A stretch of 64,000 nucleotides of DNA, taken from Chitinophagaceae bacterium (lineage in GTDB: Bacteria > Bacteroidota > Bacteroidia > Chitinophagales > Chitinophagaceae). Below, piece by piece: positions 8,423 to 18,127 of this stretch. The notes beneath the pieces were generated by a model. It saw only the letters and a list, made by a program, of their open reading frames with translations. It was not told where the DNA came from and did no database searches. Made by a program: the position numbers and the translations under genes. Every line of letters starts with the position of its first letter. The stretch's first letter is position 1. The stretch lies in contig JAFKGR010000005.1 in NCBI GenBank assembly GCA_017307735.1, positions 205,712 through 269,711 of the forward strand. The letters run 5' to 3'.

Positions 8423-11400
8423 TTATCGCATCAGATACATTTTCCCATAACCCTTATTAAAATATTTGTCTGTATTGTCACCGACATCGGTAAACTTATC
8501 CAGAGATTTTCCATTAAGATTCGTCAATACGCGATACAGATAAACCCCATTTGCAAGCTTCTGTCCATACATGTCTGTACCATCCCATTTAAAATCTGTA
8601 ATATTTCTTCCAATATGCAATGGGCCTAATTCGTCTTTCGTAATTTCTCTTACCACTTTTCCTGTTATGGTAAGAATCTGGATTCTTATATTCTGCGGTA
8701 CTTCACTTCCTGTGATGGTAAATACAAAGGCCGTGGAAGTAGTGAACGGATTCGGGTAATTCAGCATGTTAGATATCATGGGCTTACCGATAACCCGGAA
8801 AGTAACGTGATAATTCAATGCCCCGGCCGGATTTCCTACTAAATCTTTACCCGAAACGATTAATTCATATTCATCGTCAGCACTAAAGAAACTGGGATTA
8901 AAATCAATGGTGGCGGTATTATCATTTGCTCCTGCCGGGGTAAACCTCAACGTGTCATTATCAAATCCAAACGTTTTCAGTGTCCCGTCGGGATACCGCA
9001 ATTGAACCTTAACAAGAGAGGTGTCTGTGAGTTTCAGGAATGTACTCTCGTCTTTTAATTTGATCAGGATGTGGGGTTTAGAGGAAACAATATCCTGATT
9101 GAGAATATGAACGCCATCAAAGGTCACATCCAGTAATGGATTGATAAAGTCGCCCTTTACATAAAAATTATGATAGATAAAATTGTTGTAGTGATACAAT
9201 TCGGGTTGATCATTATTCGGATTAAAATCTACAAAGAGTACATTTTCTCCCACGTATGGTTTGGTGTCAAGACTTAATTTTATTAAAATGGTATCTCCGC
9301 TTATCAACGGTTTTTGCCGTGGAATTGGGATTACGTGGGTTACATTATTTGCGTCCACAACCGTTACATTTATTCTCATGCTGTCAAAGGCTTCCGGGCT
9401 GATGTTTTTGAAAGCAATTTCAAAATCCATTTGTTGCCCCTGGATTACCGTATCCTGCGCCTTGAAGAGAATGGTGGGATCCAATGCGCCTTCGGGGGCC
9501 GGATCATAATTGAGGCGCCAGTATTGCAATTGGAATGGAGTAAATTGAACACTGTCTGCATTGCGCAATTGTAACCTGAGATAGGGATAGGTTTTGGCAT
9601 TGATTGATGAAATATTCAAATCTCTTTGATCTTTGCTGGCGGTCATCAGGGGAGTTTCATTTCCATTATTGTCAACTCCAAAAATTGTAACCTGTGGATT
9701 GTCAGACGGAGGATTGCTTTCGTCAAAACCTCTCCAGTGAAGTTCTTTCCAATTGACAGCGGGACCAAATTTTGGAGATTTAATATATCCTAAAGAGTCG
9801 GGAGCTGAAAAATTGTGGGTGAGACTTATCAGATCATAGATCCCTTTCGAAAATACGAAGGTGGGTATAAAATCAGGGATTCCCTTTTGGTACATAAAAA
9901 TAAATGCACGGGGCCTGTTGAAAGAATCGACCAGGGTAAACCCATCATTAAACAGTTGATTGTATAATGAATTTCCAGGTCCTAAAACAGTTGTATCTCC
10001 CTGCCAGTCGGAAGCGTAGGTGTTGGTTGTGGGGTCTGTGCCACTAATATTTCTGACAATAACCAGACTTCCTGCCGGAATGGTATCTTTTAGAAAATGA
10101 TAGAGGGCAATTCGTTTGGTCTGAGATAGAATATTGAACTGGAAGTTGGGCGCCAGATTAGCCCCTGGGCACGCCGAATCACTACCAAACCGTCCTGTCC
10201 CTGTTGTATTGAGCCAGGGTTTCAAAGTAATGGGATCAAGCACATTTACAATGACACCCGATATACCGCAAACGCTTGAAACGAAGGTAGCGCCATTGAT
10301 ATCGTTCGCAAATTGGGTAGCATAACTTGCAGCAGTCGGGAATACCCCGTCGCGCGCAGTAATAATATTTGTAACACTTCCGAATTCCCATTTTCGTGCG
10401 TCATTCATTTTAATATCCGTGGTGTCGGAGGCCAGATGCTGGTAATAATGTGACTGATTGCTTCCGGGATAGCTATTGGCCAAATAAATAAAAGAGGAAT
10501 TATTCCAATGATAATTTTCTTCGGTAGTGGTATCTGATTTTACAGCCACACGCCAGTAATATACGGTACTATCCAGATAGGTAATCCCCGGATCAAATTC
10601 CAATATTCCTCCGGCGCTGTTGAGGGTCTTGGTTATTTTTAAAGGACTATTAAATAATTCCGTGGTATCGATTTGGAATTCATAATCTTTGGGAGTGCTG
10701 ATTGGGTTTGAGGTAGAGGCGTAAAGAATTTGTTTATTGTTGTTGATGATGGCGTAGTTCCCGGGATATGCCGGCTGCGCCTCATCTTCATAAATAAAGA
10801 ATTCTTTGGTGAAGCTGTTATTGGTTTCAGACATTTCATCTACATCATTATTGGCATCGATGGTAACTGTTATCTTGTTCAACCCTTTGTCAGTAGATGA
10901 AATAACCGGTACAGTAAGCAATACAGAATCGGCATAATAAGGAGCCTGTATTTTTTTTCTGAAAATGGTTTTTACTGTTCCATTTGGATAGGTACGTTTG
11001 ATATCCCAGTAAATGGAGTCTCCAACAGCTTTTCCCAGGTTATACGTCTTTGCCTTTACTGTAAATTTCTCCTGAGAAACAGAAATGAATGACGGGTCAA
11101 TTTTGATGAGGTTATCTTCCACTACAAAATCCGGCTTGGGTTCTGAATGAATTTTCAGAGCAGGATCTCCATTAAGGCCCATTTCCTCCATATCGGCACG
11201 GTTAAAATACCCTAATCCCGGGTTTCCACCACCTAATTGATCAATTGTGTTTTTGATCAGATTTCCGACCGGAGCCATATAATTTTGGCCGCCCAAAAGA
11301 GAGAAAAATTTGAGATTGTATTCATCAAGATAGGGTGGAATACCGTAATGTGTACTTGCCATAAAAGCAATGCTTCCCCTGTTTTTGCTCAAGACAAAAT

Positions 11401-13486
11401 TTTCTGAAATAGTAGTTCTGTTGGCCACAATACGCATTGTATCGTACACGAAATTGTTACCAGCGGTACAGCCACTCACAAAAAAGAATGGGTATTTAGA
11501 AGGATTGTTGTATGACTGAGGATCGCTCAGGTTGTATTCAAGAGTATTGGCGGAAGAGTGGCCGAAATACGTTAGCATTCCGATTCCCTCTTCAAATAAT
11601 TGTTCTATGCGTTGGGATGCGATTAATTGGACGGCTGCATTAGAGGTTTTAGAAAACAATTCAACATGGTCGCCAAGTGAACTATCCTGAAGAATAGAAC
11701 CATAACCATACATATAATTCCGAAACGTTGAATTTTCACTGCTGTCTTTCCCTCCGACAATCTGAACAACATTCTTCATCCAAAGTTTATCGTTGATAGT
11801 TTGCGATGTCGATTGCTGTTCTCCTTCATATTCTTTCATTTTGGAAAGATAACTTCCGACCTCATCTCCCGAAACCGCAGACAACCTGCCGATGGGAACT
11901 GTTGGGGTTGTAATTCCGTAGGGAGACGAAAGCAAATTATCCGATGCGGGACTGCCGAAGGTTTGTACGAGATTCAGCCGATCTTTGTAGGCGCTGCTAT
12001 AATTTGCCATATATTCGTCATAGGCAACCCCCTTTCCTATAAGGAAAACATATTTGGGTGCGGGATTAAATTTTGCGGCGGCAAACTGAATAAAATCTTT
12101 AATGGCCGATGGATGTTTTGAAATTCCGTAGGCAAATTGATCGGTAATTTCATTTATATCAACCACAATGGCTTTGAAATTACCACCGGGTGCAGAGCTG
12201 CGGTATTGGCGATATTCGTCCACAAAATTATCTCCGGTAGAAGAACTATACAAAATTGAATTGGAAATAATAATGTAATTGCCCTGGTTGGCAAATTGTG
12301 AATAGTCAATAAATTTCCGTTGCGTTAAGGAGTTAATTGTGGTGATTGCCGTTGGATCTTCAGAAACCATTCTTAGTTTTTGTAGGGTGGTTGAAGGGGG
12401 CAGAACAAATCTGTATTTGCCTGCGACACTCAAATCTGCCGTATATCTTTTTCCAGTTGAATAATCGTATAAAACGGGAGTTGAAGTGCCTTTGTTGAAA
12501 TTTATAATTTCCAGGTAATTGCCCTGTGATGAAGCCGGCAATTCAAAATAAAAAGAGGTTAGGTTATTAAAATTGAAAGTACTCGGATAGGTAAAATTGA
12601 AATAGGATGCTACCATTCTGTCAGTGGATACGGTAGAGGTATTTCCAAACTTGCAGGTGATCCAGTTTTTATTACCACTCAGGGCTGACATGGAAACAGG
12701 GACCGTATTTTTAACGTAATTAAACGATGGCATAGGTGTGTTGTCAACCATTCCCGTCCACACTCCATTACTTATTGTTACTGTTATATTTCGATTATTG
12801 AAGGCACACCCGGCAGCCGCATAGGAAAGTGTACCATCAGGTCCGCCGGTGTACATATTAAGATTGGAAAGGCCCCCGCCAAAATCGTTTCCTCCAAATA
12901 TAAACCGGCTCGTCCAGCCTTCTCCCTGGTCGTAAGAGGACGAGTACAAATAAACCCCCCCCACCGGAATGGAATACCCCGGATTAATTTGTGTTTTAAA
13001 ATAGTACCCCGCCTTATTCATGAAGTATTTCTCGGCCGGCAGTGTATTGCCTGCGACAATATTAGCATCGTCAACCAATCTCAAATTTGATCCTGCATGT
13101 ACTGTCAGAAAATAACTGCTCGTATCGGTGTAAAGACTGTAATGGTCGGATAATTGAAAATCTGTTTGGCGGTAAAGTTTTGTATCTTGTTTTCCGTCAT
13201 TCATTAGTCCGAAGAATTCTATGTAATCTGACGAACCCAGGGTGCCGGTAGTTTTGGTAATGTACAACGGCTGTTCAACGCCATTTCTCCAGAGCTGAAA
13301 TTGCTCGGCAGGCACATTTCCTAATCCGGCGGCCTGTAATGTTGAATAGGGAATTCTATAAAGGCCATTGTTCGGTACACTAAACTTATAGTATGTCTGA
13401 TTATAATTGATCCAGCTATTCTGATAGGTCTGCCCGGTAGCAGCGAAAAAGCTGAAAATTGAAAGGATGAATAGTATTTTTTTCAT
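8423..13486 (-). CDS. porU2: PorU2-type C25 (gingipain-like) peptidase of the type IX secretion system
   Basis: 1687 residues with signal peptide MKKILFILSIFSFFAATGQ. The N-terminal beta region (YYKFSVPNNGLYRIPY) is typical of PorU-like proteins. The C25 caspase-like domain spans about 400-770, with catalytic His643 in YFGHSSA and Cys673 in FVSGCTAGN, both present. A long stretch of CARDB/Ig-like domains follows (TVKAKTYNLGK, TVTIDANNDVDE). The C-terminus has a FlgD-like Ig fold (FKWDGTDMYGQKLANGVYLYRV). PorU proteins cleave the C-terminal signal of T9SS cargo and attach it to A-LPS at the surface; PorU2 is a second, less studied paralogue. The downstream PorV/PorQ-like gene order is mirrored: that gene lies upstream in transcription by 8 bases. 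A terminator follows. Confidence 0.85.
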   Translation of the reverse strand: MKKILFILSIFSFFAATGQTYQNSWINYNQTYYKFSVPNNGLYRIPYSTLQAAGLGNVPAEQFQLWRNGVEQPLYITKTTGTLGSSDYIEFFGLMNDGKQDTKLYRQTDFQLSDHYSLYTDTSSYFLTVHAGSNLRLVDDANIVAGNTLPAEKYFMNKAGYYFKTQINPGYSIPVGGVYLYSSSYDQGEGWTSRFIFGGNDFGGGLSNLNMYTGGPDGTLSYAAAGCAFNNRNITVTISNGVWTGMVDNTPMPSFNYVKNTVPVSMSALSGNKNWITCKFGNTSTVSTDRMVASYFNFTYPSTFNFNNLTSFYFELPASSQGNYLEIINFNKGTSTPVLYDYSTGKRYTADLSVAGKYRFVLPPSTTLQKLRMVSEDPTAITTINSLTQRKFIDYSQFANQGNYIIISNSILYSSSTGDNFVDEYRQYRSSAPGGNFKAIVVDINEITDQFAYGISKHPSAIKDFIQFAAAKFNPAPKYVFLIGKGVAYDEYMANYSSAYKDRLNLVQTFGSPASDNLLSSPYGITTPTVPIGRLSAVSGDEVGSYLSKMKEYEGEQQSTSQTINDKLWMKNVVQIVGGKDSSENSTFRNYMYGYGSILQDSSLGDHVELFSKTSNAAVQLIASQRIEQLFEEGIGMLTYFGHSSANTLEYNLSDPQSYNNPSKYPFFFVSGCTAGNNFVYDTMRIVANRTTISENFVLSKNRGSIAFMASTHYGIPPYLDEYNLKFFSLLGGQNYMAPVGNLIKNTIDQLGGGNPGLGYFNRADMEEMGLNGDPALKIHSEPKPDFVVEDNLIKIDPSFISVSQEKFTVKAKTYNLGKAVGDSIYWDIKRTYPNGTVKTIFRKKIQAPYYADSVLLTVPVISSTDKGLNKITVTIDANNDVDEMSETNNSFTKEFFIYEDEAQPAYPGNYAIINNNKQILYASTSNPISTPKDYEFQIDTTELFNSPLKITKTLNSAGGILEFDPGITYLDSTVYYWRVAVKSDTTTEENYHWNNSSFIYLANSYPGSNQSHYYQHLASDTTDIKMNDARKWEFGSVTNIITARDGVFPTAASYATQFANDINGATFVSSVCGISGVIVNVLDPITLKPWLNTTGTGRFGSDSACPGANLAPNFQFNILSQTKRIALYHFLKDTIPAGSLVIVRNISGTDPTTNTYASDWQGDTTVLGPGNSLYNQLFNDGFTLVDSFNRPRAFIFMYQKGIPDFIPTFVFSKGIYDLISLTHNFSAPDSLGYIKSPKFGPAVNWKELHWRGFDESNPPSDNPQVTIFGVDNNGNETPLMTASKDQRDLNISSINAKTYPYLRLQLRNADSVQFTPFQLQYWRLNYDPAPEGALDPTILFKAQDTVIQGQQMDFEIAFKNISPEAFDSMRINVTVVDANNVTHVIPIPRQKPLISGDTILIKLSLDTKPYVGENVLFVDFNPNNDQPELYHYNNFIYHNFYVKGDFINPLLDVTFDGVHILNQDIVSSKPHILIKLKDESTFLKLTDTSLVKVQLRYPDGTLKTFGFDNDTLRFTPAGANDNTATIDFNPSFFSADDEYELIVSGKDLVGNPAGALNYHVTFRVIGKPMISNMLNYPNPFTTSTAFVFTITGSEVPQNIRIQILTITGKVVREITKDELGPLHIGRNITDFKWDGTDMYGQKLANGVYLYRVLTNLNGKSLDKFTDVGDNTDKYFNKGYGKMYLMR

Positions 13487-13494
13487 AAAGCCGG

Positions 13495-14601
13495 TTAGTT
13501 ATTTTTATCGCCTGACATTAAAATCTTCAACGAAAATACGTGTGTATATAAAGGATGTGACTGATTCGCCAAATTAGTAAAGGCGTAATCAATATTGACA
13601 TTGCCAAATTTGAAACCCGCCCCCAGAGAAGGCTGATAAATCCAGACTTTTTGCTGATTGGTTGTGTCGGCATCTTTGAGCGCCCTTTGAAAGTTAGTGA
13701 TTCCCGCTCTGATAAAAAAGACATCCTTAATACCTGCCTCAATCCCCGCATGAGGAGCTACACTCACCGGATTTCCGCTGATTAAAGTATTCCTTTGCCC
13801 GTCAAAAGTGAAATCGAAATCAGCTTCTGCAAGAAGGCTCAGAGATTTGCTGACCGGAATTTTGTATGATGATGCGAGGGTAAGCCTTGGGGAAGTAAGT
13901 TCGGTTGATTTTACCGGAATATCATTTTTTGTCAGATACAGCACTTGTTTTTCTTTGTCAGTAAAATGAAATGACCAGGCATTGAATGTTGTTGTAATAT
14001 CTTTCACGACGGCTGCGGCACTCCAGTTCCCTTTTTGCATGTGTAAAGCAGCATCTAACCCAAAACCCCATGCATTGGCGAAATGTCCCACTTTCCGGTA
14101 AATAACCTTTGCATTTGCACCAAACGACATCTTAAAATCTCCGTCATCTTTTATTTTTTGTGCAAAGGAAAAAAGAAAGGCATAGTCGGCCGAAGAAAAA
14201 GTGGAAATATTGTTATAGTCTATGCTTCCGTCAGGCTCCACCAAAAACAAGGTATTGGGGATATCGTCCACGGCAAATCTCAGGATGCTGAACCCGATAG
14301 TCCGGCGGTTGTCATCAACAGGAATTGCAATACTTGCAAACTCATAATTACCAATATTACTAAAGTAGCTTGCATGCATCAGGCTTATCGTGGGGTGATC
14401 CTTTACCAGTGTAAGCGCCGCGGGATTCCAGTATCCGGCCGTGGCATCATCTACAGATGCGGCCTGCGCTGAACCCATTGCCAGTCCACGAGCCCCTGCT
14501 CCGATATTCAGAAATTCATTGGAATATTTCCTGAATTGGGCCGTTGTCCACAAGGGAATCATAAAAAGCAAGGTGATGAAAAGTTGTTTGGTAGATTTCA
14601 T
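13495..14601 (-). CDS. PorV/PorQ-family outer-membrane beta-barrel protein
   Basis: 368 residues. Signal peptide ends near TTAQF, then the family signature NIGAGARGLAMGSA and DDATAGYWNPAAL, found in PorV/PorQ and FadL-like 14-strand barrels. PorV shuttles T9SS cargo from the translocon to the PorU sortase complex, and PorQ helps anchor that complex. Being eight bases ahead of the PorU2-like gene on the same strand suggests the two products form a surface attachment complex. Alternating hydrophobic strands end in SLKILMSGDKNN, without the usual terminal aromatic, so the last strand may lie slightly earlier. Confidence 0.82.
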   Translation of the reverse strand: MKSTKQLFITLLFMIPLWTTAQFRKYSNEFLNIGAGARGLAMGSAQAASVDDATAGYWNPAALTLVKDHPTISLMHASYFSNIGNYEFASIAIPVDDNRRTIGFSILRFAVDDIPNTLFLVEPDGSIDYNNISTFSSADYAFLFSFAQKIKDDGDFKMSFGANAKVIYRKVGHFANAWGFGLDAALHMQKGNWSAAAVVKDITTTFNAWSFHFTDKEKQVLYLTKNDIPVKSTELTSPRLTLASSYKIPVSKSLSLLAEADFDFTFDGQRNTLISGNPVSVAPHAGIEAGIKDVFFIRAGITNFQRALKDADTTNQQKVWIYQPSLGAGFKFGNVNIDYAFTNLANQSHPLYTHVFSLKILMSGDKNN

Positions 14602-14956
14602 ATTGGGGGAATAAAACTTTCACTTATTGAAAAAAAACGTCAAGTAAAATAAAACGATAATAAAAGGATTTATATTGTACCTCTTCTCTTTGGTAACTTC
14701 TAAAAGTACGTAAAAATAGGAATCTTGATTTTATTTCAAGAATGTAGGGCAATCCAGGTTGGAGTTGGAAATTCAAAGACGCCTTAATTAAAATATTTAT
14801 ATGAAAGAAAAACTCTATAGAAAGATCGATAATATATTTTATAATGAATTTTTGGAATTCCCGCTTTTATTGTAAAGTATCAGGCCTTTCTTATAAAGGA
14901 GGCTGGCTCTTTTCATTCACCATTAAACCTTTTAAAAAATGTAATTTTGCCGCCCA
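14602..14956. other. Divergent intergenic region between porV/Q-like gene and tyrS
   Basis: AT-rich, with no ORF worth calling. It should hold the promoters of both flanking genes. A TAATTTTG element lies next to tyrS (14942-14949). A short inverted repeat, TCTTGA and TCAAGA, lies near 14722-14740. I saw no T-box, so no tRNA-Tyr-responsive leader is indicated. Confidence 0.5.
14942..14949 (+). promoter_or_regulatory. -7 promoter element just before tyrS
   Basis: TAATTTTG matches TAnnTTTG and ends seven bases before the ATG at 14957, so the transcript would have almost no leader. No clear -33 TTTG. Confidence 0.4.
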
Positions 14957-16243
14957 ATGAAAAATTTTATTGAAGAATTAAAGTGGAGAGGCCTTCTTCA
15001 CGATATCATACCTGGTACCGAAGATTTATTTTTGAGCGGATCTCAAACCGCCTACGTAGGTTTCGACCCTACCGCAGACAGCCTCCATATCGGAAGCCTG
15101 ATTCCGATTATTATTATGGTGCACTTGCAAAAGTTTGGTCACAAACCCATTGCTCTCGTTGGCGGCGCTACAGGCATGGTTGGCGACCCCACCGGAAAAA
15201 GTGATGAAAGAAAATTGTTGGATACAAATATTCTTAACAAAAATGTTGAAGGTATCAGGAATCAACTTTCAAGGTTGATTGATTTTGATACTTCCAAACC
15301 AAACGCCGCACTTTTACTGAACAATTACGATTGGTTTAAAAATATTTCATTTATAGATTTTATACGTGATACCGGAAAACATATTACCGTCAATTATATG
15401 ATGGCGAAAGACAGTGTAAAGAAGAGGTTGGAGAGTGAAAACGGAATGAGCTTCACAGAATTTTGTTACCAGCTAATGCAGGGATATGATTTCTTCAGGC
15501 TTTATCACGATCAGAATTGCAAAGCTCAGTTTGGAGGAAGCGATCAATGGGGAAATATCGTTACGGGGGTAGAATTAATCAGACGGAAATCTTCTCAGGA
15601 AGCCTTTGCATTCACCAGCCCATTGTTGAAAAAATCGGATGGAACAAAATTTGGAAAATCTGAAGGTGGAAATATCTGGCTGGACGCAGAAAAAACCTCC
15701 CCCTATTCTTTCTATCAGTTTTGGCTCAATACTGCGGATGATGATGCTGAAAACTTTCTCAGGATTTTCACTTTTCTCTCAAAAGAGGAAATTCAGGAAT
15801 TAAGCCGGCAACATAAGGGAAATGAGCACAAACGCATCTTACAAACTAAATTAGCTGAAGAAGTGACACGGTTTGTTCATGGACAGGAAGGGCTTGATTT
15901 TGCAAGGAAAGCCTCACAAATTTTATTCAGCAACGATACGGCAGGTATGCTGAAAAGCCTTTCTGAAAAGCAGCTCCTGCAGGCAATGGACGGCGTGCCC
16001 AAAGCAAACCTGACGAGGGAAGAAATCCTGGGAAAAGATATTATCTCTGTTTTAAATACGTGCAAAATTTTTAGCAGCAAAGGAGAAGCAAAGAAAATGG
16101 TACAAAACGGAGGTGTCTTTATCAATAAAGAAAAAGTAACAGATGCCGACAGGACATTTATGGATGCCGATTTCCTAAATAATAAATATATCCTGGTTCA
16201 AAAGGGAAAGAAAAATTATTACCTCATTATTTCTGAAAATTAG
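14957..16243 (+). CDS. tyrS: Tyrosyl-tRNA synthetase
   Basis: 428 residues, the normal TyrRS length. Class I synthetase core with the HIGH-type motif HIGS at 44-47, the tyrosine pocket (YVGFDPTADSLH and QGYDFFRLY), GGSDQWGNI, and the second signature KFGKS at 231-235. A C-terminal S4 RNA-binding domain (about 360-428) contains GEAKKMVQNGGVFIN. Charges tRNA-Tyr in the cytoplasm. It stands alone, converging on hemD. Confidence 0.97.
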   Translation: MKNFIEELKWRGLLHDIIPGTEDLFLSGSQTAYVGFDPTADSLHIGSLIPIIIMVHLQKFGHKPIALVGGATGMVGDPTGKSDERKLLDTNILNKNVEGIRNQLSRLIDFDTSKPNAALLLNNYDWFKNISFIDFIRDTGKHITVNYMMAKDSVKKRLESENGMSFTEFCYQLMQGYDFFRLYHDQNCKAQFGGSDQWGNIVTGVELIRRKSSQEAFAFTSPLLKKSDGTKFGKSEGGNIWLDAEKTSPYSFYQFWLNTADDDAENFLRIFTFLSKEEIQELSRQHKGNEHKRILQTKLAEEVTRFVHGQEGLDFARKASQILFSNDTAGMLKSLSEKQLLQAMDGVPKANLTREEILGKDIISVLNTCKIFSSKGEAKKMVQNGGVFINKEKVTDADRTFMDADFLNNKYILVQKGKKNYYLIISEN

Positions 16244-16291
16244 GAACAGAGAGTCCTCCGGAATCCTGATCTTACCCGAAAAAAAATAGAA

Positions 16292-17092
16292 TTATTTTTT
16301 GGAAAGAGAATCGAGAAAGATATCCAATGCCGCAGCCATGTTTTTTGCCTGGGGATTGGGAGCAACAAAGTCGAGTCTTAAACCTGAGGTCAGGATGGCC
16401 TTGCGGGTATTATCTCCAAATGCACCGATGACCGCCGAATCCAGATTGACAGATTCACTGCTCTTCAAAAAACTCTTTACGCTCAATGGAGTAAAAATGC
16501 AGATGATCTGGTAATCTTTGTTATTTAGGGCTTCACGGATATCAATCAGTTCAACTTTGTACAAAACGGGAATTGCATAAACGCAATTGTTGGAGGCAAG
16601 CCAGTTTGTTATTTCGCTGTCAAATGCTTCTGAGCAGGGATATAAAAACTTTTCATGTTCCTTATACCGATCGATCACATCAAACAAACTTTCATTGGTT
16701 CCGTCCTCTCCATAAAACACTTTTCTTTTGCGGTAGAGAATGAACTTTTGAAGATAGAGCGCGATGGACTCTGTGATGCAGAAATATTTCAATTCAGGGG
16801 AAACGGTAATTCGCATTTCTTCACAGGTCCTGAAGAAATTGTCTATTGCATTCCGGCTGGTGAAAATTACTGCCGAATAAGTTGAGATATCTATTTTTTG
16901 CTTTCTGAATTCTTTGGAAGAAATCGGAACCACGCGGGTGAGCGGCTGAAAATCCAGATGGATACCATATTTTTTTTCCAATCCAAAATAGGGCGATTTT
17001 TCACTTTCAGGGCGACCCTGCGCAATCAGGATATTTTTGATATCCTTCAGAGTTAGCTTTATGGTGTTCTCTACCTTACTGTGCGTGCTCAT
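16292..17092 (-). CDS. hemD: Uroporphyrinogen-III synthase
   Basis: 266 residues. HEM4 family with the two-lobed pattern: PYFGLEKKYG and FQPLTRVVP at the N-lobe, AVIFTSRNAIDNFF (the conserved SxNA region), YCITESIALYLQ, then GEDGTNESLF, and the C-lobe IICIFTPLSVKSFL with AFGDNTRKAI. It cyclises hydroxymethylbilane to uroporphyrinogen III, the branch point for heme, siroheme and cobalamin. Sequence conservation in this family is low, so the call rests on these spaced motifs and length. The DUF4271 gene starts a same-strand group just upstream, as in many Bacteroidota genomes. Confidence 0.85.
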   Translation of the reverse strand: MSTHSKVENTIKLTLKDIKNILIAQGRPESEKSPYFGLEKKYGIHLDFQPLTRVVPISSKEFRKQKIDISTYSAVIFTSRNAIDNFFRTCEEMRITVSPELKYFCITESIALYLQKFILYRKRKVFYGEDGTNESLFDVIDRYKEHEKFLYPCSEAFDSEITNWLASNNCVYAIPVLYKVELIDIREALNNKDYQIICIFTPLSVKSFLKSSESVNLDSAVIGAFGDNTRKAILTSGLRLDFVAPNPQAKNMAAALDIFLDSLSKK

Positions 17093-17100
17093 ATTCGCTG

Positions 17101-17108
17101 CAAAGCTA
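17101..17108 (-). promoter_or_regulatory. -7 promoter element just before hemD
   Basis: Minus-strand TAGCTTTG, a TAnnTTTG match ending eight bases before the hemD ATG. It lies between the DUF4271 stop and hemD, so hemD may have its own nearly leaderless transcript in addition to readthrough. Confidence 0.35.
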
Positions 17109-17138
17109 CATGATTTTTTTCTGAAAAATTTATTTGAA

Positions 17139-18119
17139 CTACCTTATAAAGTAATCTACAGAGGCCTTATAGAGCAATGCGAGGGGTAGTATTTCCGCCC
17201 CTATCATATAAACCAGAAAGTGAAAAGGGCGAATAGTTAATCGTTGTCCGATGATACCATAACTTTTGAAATATCTGGTCAGGATCAGTGCTGCAATGGT
17301 CAACAGCGCCAAAATTCTTATTACAGGAAACCATTCAGGTTTCCCGAATTCAATCAGGATGATAAAAGGTATTAACAACAATCCTAAAAGTTTATTGAGT
17401 AAAAAAATAATGAATATGTAATGATCGGTATCCTGAGACCGGCCCGATATCCATCCAATAAATTTTAGAAAAATGAATTTTACCAGATAAATAAAAGCCA
17501 CCGCTGCAATACACATTTGCAAAAAGAACTGGGGTTCAACTTTTATTTTAAAGTTTGAACTAAAGAGTTGCCACAAAAAAACACCTCCCGAAATAACAAA
17601 AAATATATTCATGATCAGATTGGGCAACCTGGCCTGTAAAAGTTGCTCCGAAAGCTGGCTCTGGCGAAGGGACGTATTGAAATAAACACGAAACAGGTTT
17701 GAAAAATAATTCTGATAAAATGTTTTGAACAGGCCCAGTAAAAATAAGAATCCGCAAAAGGCATAAAAAAAACCTTCTTTTCCTTCCACATTTCTTTCTT
17801 CACTTACAAAATATACCGGGGTGGCGTTCTGGTTAATCCATTTCAAATGATTTATTGCCCGTTCTGTTGGATTTTTTATAAGTGGCGAAATGCTTTGTAA
17901 TGCAGCATTTCTGATAGAATCTGTTTTCGATTGCGAGGTATCGGTGGCGCTGCCCGAAACTGTTTGCCGGATTTTCTGAATGCCATTTGCGGTGTCCCGG
18001 TTGTTCAGTTCCGTGTCCGGGATATTTTTTCCCGATTGCAATGCAGAATCACCTTGCTGGGCAAAGAGAAAGGGGGGCAAAAGGAAACAAAAAAGCAATA
18101 AAAAAAGATTCCGTTGCAT
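17139..18119 (-). CDS. DUF4271 integral membrane protein
   Basis: About 326 residues from the ATG at 18119, chosen because it gives the signal peptide MQRNLFLLLFCFLLPPFLFAQQ. An upstream TTG at 18131 would overlap the previous stop. A disordered Ser/Thr/Asn-rich linker (about 22-75) follows, then roughly seven hydrophobic helices from residue 110 to the end, closing with YMIGAEILPLALLYK, a DUF4271 hallmark. Function is unknown. It is found beside hemD across Bacteroidota, so a link to porphyrin metabolism is possible but unproven. It is translationally close to the BamA-like gene upstream (9 bases). Confidence 0.8.
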   Translation of the reverse strand: MQRNLFLLLFCFLLPPFLFAQQGDSALQSGKNIPDTELNNRDTANGIQKIRQTVSGSATDTSQSKTDSIRNAALQSISPLIKNPTERAINHLKWINQNATPVYFVSEERNVEGKEGFFYAFCGFLFLLGLFKTFYQNYFSNLFRVYFNTSLRQSQLSEQLLQARLPNLIMNIFFVISGGVFLWQLFSSNFKIKVEPQFFLQMCIAAVAFIYLVKFIFLKFIGWISGRSQDTDHYIFIIFLLNKLLGLLLIPFIILIEFGKPEWFPVIRILALLTIAALILTRYFKSYGIIGQRLTIRPFHFLVYMIGAEILPLALLYKASVDYFIR

Positions 18120-18127
18120 ATCAGCGG

